The translations under genes and the position numbers were made by a program. DNA of 57,136 bases, taken from Lachnospiraceae bacterium (GTDB lineage: Bacteria; Bacillota; Clostridia; Lachnospirales; Lachnospiraceae). This document shows positions 47,340 through 56,246 of this stretch, piece after piece; the first letter of the stretch is position 1, and each line of letters starts with the position of its first letter. The notes under the pieces were generated by a model, which made no database searches, was not told where the DNA came from, and was given only the letters and a program-made list of their open reading frames with translations. The stretch covers positions 1-57,136 of the forward strand of contig JAFQCK010000011.1 of NCBI GenBank assembly GCA_017416465.1, in the 5' to 3' direction.

Positions 47340-48866
47340 ATGGCTGTAAAGATTATTTTTTTGGTGCTTTTCTTTGCAATTATGCTTGGTGTTGGCGTAT
47401 ATTCAAGAAAACATGCTACAAATGTTAATGATTTTGTTTTGGGAGGAAGAAGTGTAGGTCCATGGCTTACAGCATTTGCTTATGGTACATCGTACTTTTC
47501 TGCGGTAGTTTTTGTTGGATATGCCGGACAGTTTGGATATAAATATGGTATAGCTGCAACTTGGATTGGTATTGGTAATGCGATAATAGGTTCACTTCTT
47601 GCATGGGTTATCTTGGGAAGAAGAACCAGAGTTATGAGTAATCATTTGTCATCAACAACAATGCCTGATTTCTTTGGAAAAAGATATGATTCAAAGGCAC
47701 TTAGAATTGCTGCATCGGCAATTGCATTTATATTCTTAATTCCATATACAGCTTCTGTATATAATGGACTTTCAAGATTGTTTGGAATGGCATTTGATGT
47801 TCCTTATGCTGTATGTGTAATTGTAATGGCAGCTCTTACCGGAGTATATGTTGTATTTGGTGGATATATGGCAACTGCTATTAATGATTTTATTCAGGGA
47901 ATTATTATGTTATTTGGTATCGTTGCAGTTATTATGTCTGTTTTAGATGGTCAGGGAGGATTTTATAATGCAGTAAAAGAACTTGCGGAACTTGAAAGTG
48001 ATGTGCCTGCAACAATGGGACAAAAAGGTGTATTTGCTTCATTTTTTGGTCCTGATTTACCAAATTTAATAGGTGTTGTTATATTAACATCTCTTGGAAC
48101 ATGGGGACTTCCACAGATGGTACATAAGTTTTACGCAATTAAAGATGAAAAATCTATCAAATACGGAACAATAATTTCTACATTTTTTGCAATTATTGTT
48201 TCAGGCGGATGTTATTTTTTAGGTGGTTTCGGAAGATTGTTTGATACAGATAAGATTCATAATGCTGACGGAAGTGTAATCTATGATGCGATTATTCCAA
48301 GTATGTTATCAACATTGCCGGATATTTTAATCGGTATTGTTATTGTACTTGTATTATCAGCTTCAATGTCTACATTATCTTCGCTTGTATTAACGTCAAG
48401 TTCAACATTAACTCTTGATTTAATTAAAGATAATATTATTAAAGATATGAACGAAAAGAAACAGCTTCTTTGTATGAGAATTATGCTTGTGTTCTTTATC
48501 GTAATAAGTGTTGTTATAGCTCTTGACCCACCAACATTCATAGCACAGCTTATGGGTATTTCATGGGGAGCTTTAGCAGGAGCTTTCCTTGCACCATTTA
48601 TGTATGGTTTATATTGGAAAGGTGTAACAAAAGCTGCAGTTTGGGCAAGTTTTGCATGTGGTGTAACTCTTACAGTTGCAAATATGTTTTTTAAATTTAT
48701 TGAATCACCAATTAATGCAGGGGCAACGGCGATGATAGCAGGATTGATAATTGTTCCTATAGTTAGTTTAATTACACCTAAGATGAAAAAAGAAAAGGTT
48801 GAAGAAATTTTTTCTTGTCTTGAAGAAACAGTAGTTGTTCATAGAAAACGTTCAATTGAGGAATAA
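47340..48866 (+). CDS. Sodium:solute symporter family transporter
   Basis: A 508-residue SSS transporter with about 13 membrane spans (LVLFFAIMLGVGVYSRKHAT region, NDFVLGGRSVGPWLTAFAYG near residues 30-50, DFIQGIIMLFGIVAV, SASMSTLSSLVLTSSS). The Ser/Thr-rich SASMSTLSS segment is the usual sodium-site region. The solute is not evident; the position just after the ior/paaK cluster, with a shared operator half-site, suggests an aromatic amino acid or acid. AAGGAGGA precedes the ATG. Confidence 0.85.
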   Translation: MAVKIIFLVLFFAIMLGVGVYSRKHATNVNDFVLGGRSVGPWLTAFAYGTSYFSAVVFVGYAGQFGYKYGIAATWIGIGNAIIGSLLAWVILGRRTRVMSNHLSSTTMPDFFGKRYDSKALRIAASAIAFIFLIPYTASVYNGLSRLFGMAFDVPYAVCVIVMAALTGVYVVFGGYMATAINDFIQGIIMLFGIVAVIMSVLDGQGGFYNAVKELAELESDVPATMGQKGVFASFFGPDLPNLIGVVILTSLGTWGLPQMVHKFYAIKDEKSIKYGTIISTFFAIIVSGGCYFLGGFGRLFDTDKIHNADGSVIYDAIIPSMLSTLPDILIGIVIVLVLSASMSTLSSLVLTSSSTLTLDLIKDNIIKDMNEKKQLLCMRIMLVFFIVISVVIALDPPTFIAQLMGISWGALAGAFLAPFMYGLYWKGVTKAAVWASFACGVTLTVANMFFKFIESPINAGATAMIAGLIIVPIVSLITPKMKKEKVEEIFSCLEETVVVHRKRSIEE

Positions 48867-48900
48867 ACATTTGTATATTTTTTGTATATTAAATGTAATG

Positions 48901-48936
48901 AAAATAAAGTAGTATTTTTTACTACTTTATTTTTTT
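48901..48936 (+). terminator. Terminator after the symporter
   Basis: A 14-bp stem AAAATAAAGTAGTA / TACTACTTTATTTT with a T run. Confidence 0.85.
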
Positions 48937-49071
48937 GTAAGAATGTTATAGGTATTTAATATAACTTGATTTTATGATAGAATGATATATGTTTAGTTTT
49001 ATTATATTTGAAATATACATAGATGTATGTTGAATTGAAAAATACTGGGATGGATAAAAGGAAAAAATATT

Positions 49072-51855
49072 ATGAATATTATAAAAAGATTGTTAAAGTT
49101 TTTAAAAAAGCCTATATTTGCAGTGATAGCACTTTTGATGGCTGTTATTTGTCTTGTAGTATATTTCATTATACCTGAATATTCATATAAACAGACGGAC
49201 GGTAAAATTCAGTTTAATAACCCTGAAAGTTTCTGTACATCTAATGATGGTTGGAAAGCAATTACAGATGACAGAAAAAACATTTATTGCATGGATGAGA
49301 AAGGTAGTTTGATTTATGCTCTTGATGAAAAGCAATTTAAGTATGAAAATGCTGAGATTATAGACATTGCATTTGATTCTGATAACAAGCTTTACTGCCA
49401 TATTGCCGTTTACAATGAAAGAGCATATCTGACTGATTCAGAAGTTATTTGTGAAATTGATAATAATGGAAAAATAGTTCGTGAAGTCATTAGATATGAT
49501 TATAGGCAAGTTGATAATCCTCCAAGTCATAAGGTGAGAATTATGGGGATTCATTTTTTTGGAGAAAATCTCTACTATCTTTATAAAGAAGATAATGGTA
49601 TCAGTATTATGGAAATGAATCCTGATAATCCACAACATAGTGGGAAGGTATTTTTGAGTAATGAAGATTACAGTGAAATTATGAAATGTCATAGTACTTC
49701 GGATGGTGATTTTGTAGTACTTAAAAATAATGGAGAAATTGGTTGGGTTTATCTTAATGGAGAATACGAAGTATTATATAAAGCTACATATGACATACGA
49801 AAAGATGAAGGGATATTTCCTTATGATGTATTTATGATAGATGATAGATTATATATGTTAGCAGGACAGGAAGAACTCACTCTTTATAAATGGGAGAATG
49901 GTGCTTTTGATATGCTTATTCCTATCAAAAAAAGTGTGAAGCTATCAGAAGATACTGACCTATATAATTTTGGGTTGGGAGAATATGAAAGTAAACTTGC
50001 TATACATATAAATGAATCACTTTATTTTTTTGATGAAGATAATAAACTGACACCATATTGTAACGGTATATCACTTCCGGCAACTATAGAATTATGTATG
50101 TGTTTAAAAACATTTCTTTTAGACATTGGGATAATATGTTTGGTTATAGGAGTGATTTTAGGAATCGGTAATTTAATGAAATGGCGTCTGTCATTATTAT
50201 CAAAACAAATGCTTTCTACCATACCTATAGTTTTTGTTATGCTGTGTGTAGTTATAGCGGTTATGTTTATAAGTATGATAAATCTGAGTAGTGAAAATAT
50301 AATTCACGAAACAATTGCTATAAATGAAATTGCTGCAGCACAGTTTACAGGAGAAGAACTTGAAATTATTACCGGATATGAAAGTGTTGATAATGGACAA
50401 GTAAAAGATTTGAGTAACAGACTTCGTAAATTCATAGATGGAAATAAGAGTGATTGGAGTCGTAACTACAGTATATCAATTTTTATAAGAGCAAAAGATG
50501 AGAAGTTCGTATGTATTGCAAATAGTGATGAATCGAATCAGTTTATGGTTAATAATTTTTCTACAGATAAACCTATTAATGAAAATTTTTATGAGAAATC
50601 TAATACGTTTGCAGCAGATGTAAGTTATGGTGAAGAGAAAAATAATCTTCAATTGGTATTGATTACACCAATTTATCTGGAAAATGGAGAGTATAATGCT
50701 GTTATGTTGCTTAATGCTTCGCAGGACAGTCTTACAGGTGAACTTATATCGGCAGGAAAAAGTTTGCTTCTTAATATAATTTTGTTAGGAACTTTGTTGA
50801 TTCTGGTAATTACGTTAGTAGCTAATCGTAATGTAAAATCATTAAAAAATGCCAAAAATGTTATAGCGAAGATAGCAGATGGCGATTTTTCTATACGTGT
50901 AGATAAATTTACAAAAGATGAGGTTGGTGAAATATGTGTGGGAGTTAATGATATGGCTGACCAACTGGAAGAATATTTTGAAGAAAAGAACAAAAATGAA
51001 CAGTTTTATTATAAATTTGTTCCGGAAAAGTTTCGTGAACTTCTTAATAAAGAGAAATTTACTGACCTTGAGTTAGGAGATGCACAAAGTGAAGATTTAT
51101 CGATTTTATTCTGTGATATTCGTGCGTTTTCATTGAATTCGGAAATGATGACAGCTAAAGAAAGTTTTGATTTTGTAAATCGAATTTATGGAATAGCCGG
51201 TCCAATTATTAGAAAACATAATGGTTTTGTAGATAAATATATCGGAGATGCAGTTATGGCATTATTTGAATCGGCAGATGATGCTGTATATGCAGGAATT
51301 GAATTATATAAGGCAATAGTTCTTAATCCGAATGCAGAAAAAGATTTTGGTATACCTGATGTTAAGGTTGGAATAGGTATTCATTCGGGAATGGCAAGAA
51401 TCGGAATTGTAGGGGAGGAAGAGAGAATGTCAGGAACGGTTATTTCAAATACTGTAAATCTAAGTTCACGTATGGAGTCATTAACTAAACGATATGGTGC
51501 AGGCATTATTATTTCAAAAGACACTTTGGAGCGTATGAAAAATCCGGATATGTTATCGACAAGATATCTGGGAATGGTACAGGTTGCCGGAGTAAAAGAA
51601 GTTGCCGGTTTGTATGAAGTGCTTGAATGTTTAGGAGAAGAACAACGTCAAAAGAAGGAAAAGACAAAACTTGAATTTAGACAAGCTATAAGATTATATC
51701 ATACTGGAGATTTAAAACAGTCATTAGATATATTTAATAAATTAAAAGAAATTGATAAAGAAGATAAAGCTTTAGGGTTGTATGCCCGGTATATTGAGGA
51801 TATGATTAGCAAAGGTAATGCTGAACATAATATTTTTCGTTTCGAAAATAAATAA
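49072..51855 (+). CDS. Receptor-type class III nucleotide cyclase
   Basis: A 927-residue membrane protein. A first membrane segment (14-34) is followed by ~300 outside residues with repeated W/Y-rich strands that look like a beta-propeller, two more segments (~345-405), a second outer domain of ~150 residues, a fourth segment (~560-582), a HAMP domain (NAKNVIAKIADGDFSIRVDKF) and the cyclase domain (~675-850). LFCDIRAFS and DKYIGDAVMALF carry the metal aspartates and the purine-reading Lys; NTVNLSSRMES the Asn/Arg pair. All catalytic residues are present. The end has a TPR-like pair (FRQAIRLYHTGDLKQSLDIF). Product (cAMP or cGMP) is not decided by sequence. A nucleotide-binding CRP-like partner is not in the window. 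Confidence 0.88.
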   Translation: MNIIKRLLKFLKKPIFAVIALLMAVICLVVYFIIPEYSYKQTDGKIQFNNPESFCTSNDGWKAITDDRKNIYCMDEKGSLIYALDEKQFKYENAEIIDIAFDSDNKLYCHIAVYNERAYLTDSEVICEIDNNGKIVREVIRYDYRQVDNPPSHKVRIMGIHFFGENLYYLYKEDNGISIMEMNPDNPQHSGKVFLSNEDYSEIMKCHSTSDGDFVVLKNNGEIGWVYLNGEYEVLYKATYDIRKDEGIFPYDVFMIDDRLYMLAGQEELTLYKWENGAFDMLIPIKKSVKLSEDTDLYNFGLGEYESKLAIHINESLYFFDEDNKLTPYCNGISLPATIELCMCLKTFLLDIGIICLVIGVILGIGNLMKWRLSLLSKQMLSTIPIVFVMLCVVIAVMFISMINLSSENIIHETIAINEIAAAQFTGEELEIITGYESVDNGQVKDLSNRLRKFIDGNKSDWSRNYSISIFIRAKDEKFVCIANSDESNQFMVNNFSTDKPINENFYEKSNTFAADVSYGEEKNNLQLVLITPIYLENGEYNAVMLLNASQDSLTGELISAGKSLLLNIILLGTLLILVITLVANRNVKSLKNAKNVIAKIADGDFSIRVDKFTKDEVGEICVGVNDMADQLEEYFEEKNKNEQFYYKFVPEKFRELLNKEKFTDLELGDAQSEDLSILFCDIRAFSLNSEMMTAKESFDFVNRIYGIAGPIIRKHNGFVDKYIGDAVMALFESADDAVYAGIELYKAIVLNPNAEKDFGIPDVKVGIGIHSGMARIGIVGEEERMSGTVISNTVNLSSRMESLTKRYGAGIIISKDTLERMKNPDMLSTRYLGMVQVAGVKEVAGLYEVLECLGEEQRQKKEKTKLEFRQAIRLYHTGDLKQSLDIFNKLKEIDKEDKALGLYARYIEDMISKGNAEHNIFRFENK

Positions 51856-51874
51856 AAGAGAAAAAGAGGAAAAA

Positions 51875-52654
51875 ATGAAATTATTTATTACTATAATTGT
51901 TTGTCTTATAGCCGGCTGTGGAGCCGGACTAGGCAACGGATTTGCAGGAATGAGTGCCGCAGTAGTGATTACACCAATATTAACAACATTTTTGGATATG
52001 CCGGTTTATAGTGCTATTGGAATTGCACTCGCAAGTGATATTCTTGCAAGTGCTGTGAGTGCATATACATATCATAAAAATGATAATATAGACATCAAAA
52101 ATGGTTTGGTAATGATGGTTGTAATTTTAATATTTACATTAATAGGAAGTTTTGTAGCCAGCTTTGTTCCAAATGATACTATGGGTGGAACATCTGTGTT
52201 TATGACCACTATAATGGGAATTAAATTTATTATACAACCTGTTACTACTACAAAAGAGGCCATGGAAGGAGTAACTCCCAAAAAACGCTTTGTACAGTCA
52301 GTTTTGTGTGGAACAGTAATTGGCTTTATATGTGGATTTATAGGCGCCGGTGGCGGAATGATGATGCTTATGATTCTGACAATGGTACTTGGATATGAAT
52401 TAAAGACTGCTGTTGGTACAAGTGTTTTTATTATGTCATTTACGGCATTAACAGGTGCTATAAGTCATTTTGTTATTGATACTAACAAGCCGGATTTATG
52501 TGTGTTAATAATGTGTATTTTATTTACTTTTATTTTTGCACGTATTGGTGCATATATTGCAAATAAAGTAAGTACTAAGACATTAAATCGTGCAACAGGT
52601 GTGATACTTGTTATACTTGGTGTATCAGTTATGGGAATTGGTTCATTAGTATAA
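51875..52654 (+). CDS. TauE/SafE family transporter
   Basis: A 259-residue membrane protein with about eight spans. GNGFAGMSAAVVITPIL and GFICGFIGAGGGMMMLMIL are the two repeated cores of TauE/SafE exporters of sulfite, sulfonates or related anions. ATG 51875 has AGAGGA upstream; the frame to 51818 overlaps the cyclase. It starts 20 bases after the cyclase, so the two are probably cotranscribed. The substrate is unknown. Confidence 0.85.
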   Translation: MKLFITIIVCLIAGCGAGLGNGFAGMSAAVVITPILTTFLDMPVYSAIGIALASDILASAVSAYTYHKNDNIDIKNGLVMMVVILIFTLIGSFVASFVPNDTMGGTSVFMTTIMGIKFIIQPVTTTKEAMEGVTPKKRFVQSVLCGTVIGFICGFIGAGGGMMMLMILTMVLGYELKTAVGTSVFIMSFTALTGAISHFVIDTNKPDLCVLIMCILFTFIFARIGAYIANKVSTKTLNRATGVILVILGVSVMGIGSLV

Positions 52655-52692
52655 TATTAATAATATAATTTTTTTGGGAGATTAAAATTGAT

Positions 52693-53280
52693 ATGACTGA
52701 AAAAGAAAAAATGCACAAGCAAATGCTTTATGATGCGAATTATGATGTGGAATTGTTGAAAGAAAGACATGTAGCAAAGGATTTATGCTATGAATATAAC
52801 AACTTACGTCCATCTGATGAAGAAGGGCAAAAGATTGTTATGAAAAAACTATTAGGAAAAACAAAAGGGGCATTTTGTATAGTTGGACCTTTTTGGTGTG
52901 ATTATGGATATAATATTGAGATTGGAGAGAATTTTTTTGCTAATCACAATACTGTGATTTTAGATTGTGCAAAAGTTAAGTTTGGAGATAATGTTTTTGT
53001 TGCACCAAATTGTGGTTTTCATACAGCAGGACATCCTATTGATTTTGAGAGAAGAAATCAGGGATTAGAGTATGCATATCCTATAACAGTAGGTGATAAT
53101 GTATGGATTGGTGCAGGTGTTCAGGTTATGCCGGGAGTGACAATTGGAAGTAATGTTGTAATTGGTGGTGGAAGTGTAGTTGTAAAAGATATCCCGGATA
53201 ACAGTGTTGCAGTTGGTAATCCTTGTAGAGTTATCAGAGCAATTACTGAGGAAGATAAAAAGGTATGTTGGGACAGATAG
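52693..53280 (+). CDS. Sugar O-acetyltransferase (maltose/galactoside type)
   Basis: A 195-residue left-handed beta-helix acetyltransferase. The N-terminal helix (KEKMHKQMLYDANYD) and the hexapeptide repeats are typical; NCGFHTAGHPID has the catalytic His, and VTIGSNVVIGGGSVVVKDIP continues the helix. Full length for the Maa/LacA group. It transfers acetyl from acetyl-CoA to a sugar hydroxyl. ATG 52693 is used with TTGGGAGATT upstream. Confidence 0.92.
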   Translation: MTEKEKMHKQMLYDANYDVELLKERHVAKDLCYEYNNLRPSDEEGQKIVMKKLLGKTKGAFCIVGPFWCDYGYNIEIGENFFANHNTVILDCAKVKFGDNVFVAPNCGFHTAGHPIDFERRNQGLEYAYPITVGDNVWIGAGVQVMPGVTIGSNVVIGGGSVVVKDIPDNSVAVGNPCRVIRAITEEDKKVCWDR

Positions 53281-53346
53281 TATACAAACTTTAAATACAT
53301 TTGCAACATTTAGTCAATATTTGGATGCTAAAAAGGTATCGTCAGA

Positions 53347-53375
53347 TTGTATAAAATAATGATTTATGATATAAT
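53347..53375 (+). promoter_or_regulatory. Promoter for the diguanylate cyclase gene
   Basis: TTGTAT, a 17-base spacer, TATAAT with a TGA extended -10; 70 bases before the ATG. Confidence 0.65.
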
Positions 53376-53447
53376 GATTTTAATAAAATTTAGATATCGT
53401 TAGAAATAAGCTATAAGAATTATAAAAAATAATTAGGGAGAAAAAGG

Positions 53448-54494
53448 ATGTTTACAGAAGAAATTGATAAAGAAGATTTTTATCAATCGAAATATGATTA
53501 TTATAAGCAATTTTCATTTTGGGTAATTGTTTTTTCATCATTGGCAAGTATTACATATTTTATTTCGGATTGTCAGTTGTTTGATAGATTTGCTATAGAG
53601 ACTTTATTACCACGAACGATTATTATTATACCAATGCTTATTTATATTTTCCTTGCTAAAAAAATACAATCTTATAAAACAATGGTGGTTATAGAGTATA
53701 TTATTATACATATGATTATGTGGACTACAATTTGGGCTATTTATTTCTTACCAATTAAAACACATGCAAGTGAAGGCTTTATTATTATGCATTTAATGTT
53801 TTGTGGTATTGGATTTTCAGCACCGTTTAAGTACTCTACTTTTTTCCATAGTTTAGTTATTGTTAATATTTTAGTATCAAATTTATTTAATCATTATGAA
53901 AATTTGGATATTATGTTGTCGTTGGGTTTACCTTGTCTTTTTGCTATATGTTTTATAAATTATTTTATGCAGAAATTATATGTAGGACACTATCTGACTG
54001 CAAAAAAGATGGAGTATATTTCGCGTTATGACCATTTGACAGATGTTTATAATAGAAATGTATTAGGAGAATTGATAGATACTGAAACAGAACAATTTTT
54101 ATCATCTATTGGTAAGCCTGTTAGTGTTATGATTTTTGATATAGATTTCTTTAAAAAAGTAAATGACACTTATGGACACGTTAAGGGAGACCAGGTTTTA
54201 AAATCACTTGCGGATACTGTGAAACCTATGATTGAGAAGAATGATTATATGTTACGTTGGGGTGGAGAGGAATTTGTATTGATTCTTTCGGAAAGAACTT
54301 TAGAAGAAGCAAGTGCTTTTGCAGAAAAAGTGAGAAAGGCAGTAGAAACTTCAGATAATGGGGTGTGCCCTGTTACTGTATCTATTGGCGTTGCTGCTTA
54401 TGATGGTAAGAATTATAAATCAGCAATTGATGAAGCGGATCAGGCTTTGTATCGCGCAAAAGAAAATGGAAGAAACCGAGTTGAGGTTAGTTAA
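53448..54494 (+). CDS. Membrane diguanylate cyclase (GGDEF)
   Basis: A 348-residue protein with about six N-terminal membrane spans (residues ~25-180) and a C-terminal GGDEF domain (~190-348). The catalytic motif is WGGEEFVLIL; DHLTDVYNRN and FDIDFFKKVNDTYGH give the metal and nucleotide sites. It should make c-di-GMP. Five residues before GGEEF is EKND, where the product-inhibition site RxxD would be, so the Arg is lost and feedback may be weaker. GGGAGAAAAAGG before the ATG. No PDE is nearby. Confidence 0.92.
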   Translation: MFTEEIDKEDFYQSKYDYYKQFSFWVIVFSSLASITYFISDCQLFDRFAIETLLPRTIIIIPMLIYIFLAKKIQSYKTMVVIEYIIIHMIMWTTIWAIYFLPIKTHASEGFIIMHLMFCGIGFSAPFKYSTFFHSLVIVNILVSNLFNHYENLDIMLSLGLPCLFAICFINYFMQKLYVGHYLTAKKMEYISRYDHLTDVYNRNVLGELIDTETEQFLSSIGKPVSVMIFDIDFFKKVNDTYGHVKGDQVLKSLADTVKPMIEKNDYMLRWGGEEFVLILSERTLEEASAFAEKVRKAVETSDNGVCPVTVSIGVAAYDGKNYKSAIDEADQALYRAKENGRNRVEVS

Positions 54495-54519
54495 ATGGAA
54501 GAGATATGATATAATGATG

Positions 54520-54567
54520 AGGCTAAATCTTTACGATTAAAAATTGTTAAGAGTTAGCCTTATTTTT
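54520..54567 (+). terminator. Terminator after the diguanylate cyclase
   Basis: A stem of about 19 pairs with two mismatches (AGGCTAA...TTAGCCT outer part) followed by T-rich sequence. Confidence 0.75.
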
Positions 54568-54591
54568 ATCTTATAGGAATGTTTTTCGAAC

Positions 54592-54612
54592 TAATATATG
54601 GACCATATATTA
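54592..54612. promoter_or_regulatory. Palindrome upstream of the frameshifted gene
   Basis: TAATATATGG, A, CCATATATTA: a perfect 21-bp palindrome with one central base. It also holds -10-like TATATT, so it may be an operator over a promoter. Confidence 0.4.
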
Positions 54613-54635
54613 TATAAAAAGAGAGGTACAAACTA

Positions 54636-55135
54636 ATGGAGATAAAAGTTGAATTTTTAGATTACGGAAAGAAGAATATATATTATTAGATGGAAGTTCA
54701 ATCTCTTTTTCTTATCGGGTGTATTTTATAGATGATGAAAAGATATATAATGAGCTGGAAGATAAAGAGGAGCAGTTTATTTACAGTTGTATTTATACAA
54801 GAAGTTGTGACGGATATGTTCGACAAAGACATATGCGAAAGATAATGGAAAATGACTTTCCACAGTGGTGTATGCCATATATATTAAAACTATCTTCAGA
54901 ATATGTGGTAGAAATTGTTGATGATATTTATAAATATATGAAAGTGAGAGATAATACATCGTTTCAACTGTTTTGTAAAAATAATCCTCATATATTTAGA
55001 AATTCATATTCAAGAATGGTAAGTTATTGGAATGAATTTTATCGATGCAGATGTTATAAGTTTCATAATTATGTAGGATATAGATTATATAAAGAATGCT
55101 TCGGATATAGCAGAAAATATAATAGATTATCTTAA
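54636..55135 (+). pseudogene. Small unknown gene with apparent frameshift
   Basis: ATG 54636 (after GAGAGGTA) opens MEIKVEFLDYGKKNIYY and stops at once. The next frame, open from about 54653, reads on without a stop as FRLRKEEYILLDGSSI and then VYFIDDEKIYNELEDKEEQF to 55135. The two parts join sensibly if one T is added to the T5 run at 54654-54658, giving a protein of about 166 residues. I do not recognise a family; the C-terminus is rich in Tyr, Cys and Arg (YRCRCYKFHNYVGYRLYKEC). It could be a decayed gene, a sequencing error, or a shift tolerated in translation. Confidence 0.5.
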
Positions 55136-55164
55136 TAACATATAAATTTGATGGAGAGATAAGT

Positions 55165-55599
55165 ATGGCAGATAGCATATTATTTAAGAAGATTAATCCT
55201 AAAGGAATAGAAGAATGGGCAGATGAATTTGAAACGATTTATGCTGTCGAAATCTATATCAATGATGTTGAAATTATTGATATATTGCGACCTATAGAAG
55301 TGCCATATGTAATTGCTGAAGATAATGAATTAGAACTTGCAGGTGCGTATGGTCATTTAACATCTGAGGAGTTATATTCAAATTTATGTAATGATCATGA
55401 GGGGGTGGAATTGTTGTGTTGTAGCGGGTGTGGTCTTAGTGGTTGTTGGTCAATTTTAATTGATATTTTTAAAGATGATAAATATGTATATTGGAAAAAC
55501 TTTAGACATAATCATCGTGATTGGAGATATGACATATCTTATAAGTTTAATAAACTAGATTATGAAGATATGTTAAAACATTTATATATGAATATTTAA
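55165..55599 (+). CDS. Unknown protein with CCxxCGxxGC motif (immunity-like)
   Basis: A 144-residue soluble protein. The first half is acidic and beta-rich (ETIYAVEIYINDVEIIDIL); the core has ELLCCSGCGLSGCWSILIDIF, a four-cysteine motif that may bind zinc; then YWKNFRHNHRDWRYDISYKF, rich in His, Trp and Arg. I recognise the type as common, unnamed small proteins in Firmicute genomes beside other such genes, probably immunity or accessory proteins of polymorphic toxin loci, but no toxin is visible here. GAGAGATAAGT before the ATG. Confidence 0.6.
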   Translation: MADSILFKKINPKGIEEWADEFETIYAVEIYINDVEIIDILRPIEVPYVIAEDNELELAGAYGHLTSEELYSNLCNDHEGVELLCCSGCGLSGCWSILIDIFKDDKYVYWKNFRHNHRDWRYDISYKFNKLDYEDMLKHLYMNI

Positions 55600-55884
55600 A
55601 TACTCGAAACTTTGAATTCTCACTTGAGTTATTTTAAGGGATTTAATAACTGTTATATCTTGTTATAGAAATCTCGGCAAACCCTTGAAAATACTAAAGT
55701 TTACGTGGGTGTCTTATTCATCACATCTTGTATCGTGTTATATCGTTCTACCCTTGTTTATGAACCCTCATAAGGGAAAAAATAAGGGAAAGAAAATCTA
55801 GTAACAACTTATAACAAATTATGAAAAAGGCAGTTGGGACTGGATGAAATGCTTGTAATACATTTCTAAGAAAGGACTGATTGA
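55600..55884. other. Non-coding stretch with repeated CCCTT/AAGGG motifs
   Basis: 285 bases without a gene. Motifs AAACCCTTG (55679), ACCCTTG (55750), AACCCTCATAAGGG (55762) and AAGGGAAA recur; CCCTT...TATGA with TCATA-AGGG can form a stem. Together with the neighbouring DUF6061-like gene it resembles a scar of an integrated element. No integrase frame is left. Confidence 0.35.
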
Positions 55885-56124
55885 ATGAATATTATATATG
55901 CAGAATACAACATTTACCATAACAGCATTGATATATGCACTTATGCCGGATATATTCTACGATTTGATTGTGCAAAGGCAGAGGAAGGATTAAAGACTAC
56001 TCCTAATTCAGAGTGTGCATTGAATGCTCTTGCGGTAGATAATTCACTTGAATATGCCAGATTGTATCTTGATGGGACTATGCAGATATGGATAGATGCG
56101 GAGGATAGTTTGGAATTGTGGTGA
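55885..56124 (+). CDS. DUF6061-like small protein
   Basis: A 79-residue acidic protein (YILRFDCAKAEEGLKTTPNS, then SLEYARLYLDGTMQIWIDAED). The pattern resembles DUF6061, a small family often found in conjugative transposons of gut Clostridia; this is a recollection, not a search result. AAAGGACTGATTGA before the ATG. It stands alone, without transfer genes, consistent with the remains of a mobile element. Confidence 0.5.
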   Translation: MNIIYAEYNIYHNSIDICTYAGYILRFDCAKAEEGLKTTPNSECALNALAVDNSLEYARLYLDGTMQIWIDAEDSLELW

Positions 56125-56246
56125 TTTTAAGGGCGGATGGTTAAGTATTGACAGTTCGCCCTTATAATCATCATCCAAATATGAGTGGAATATCAGTAAT
56201 ATGCGTGGTAAGATGAGAAGTGAAATAAAATTTATGGAGGATACTC

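Noticed and set aside
55600-55884. A truncated integrase gene
   Set aside because: Neither strand keeps an open frame of useful length, so only a mobile-element scar can be suggested.
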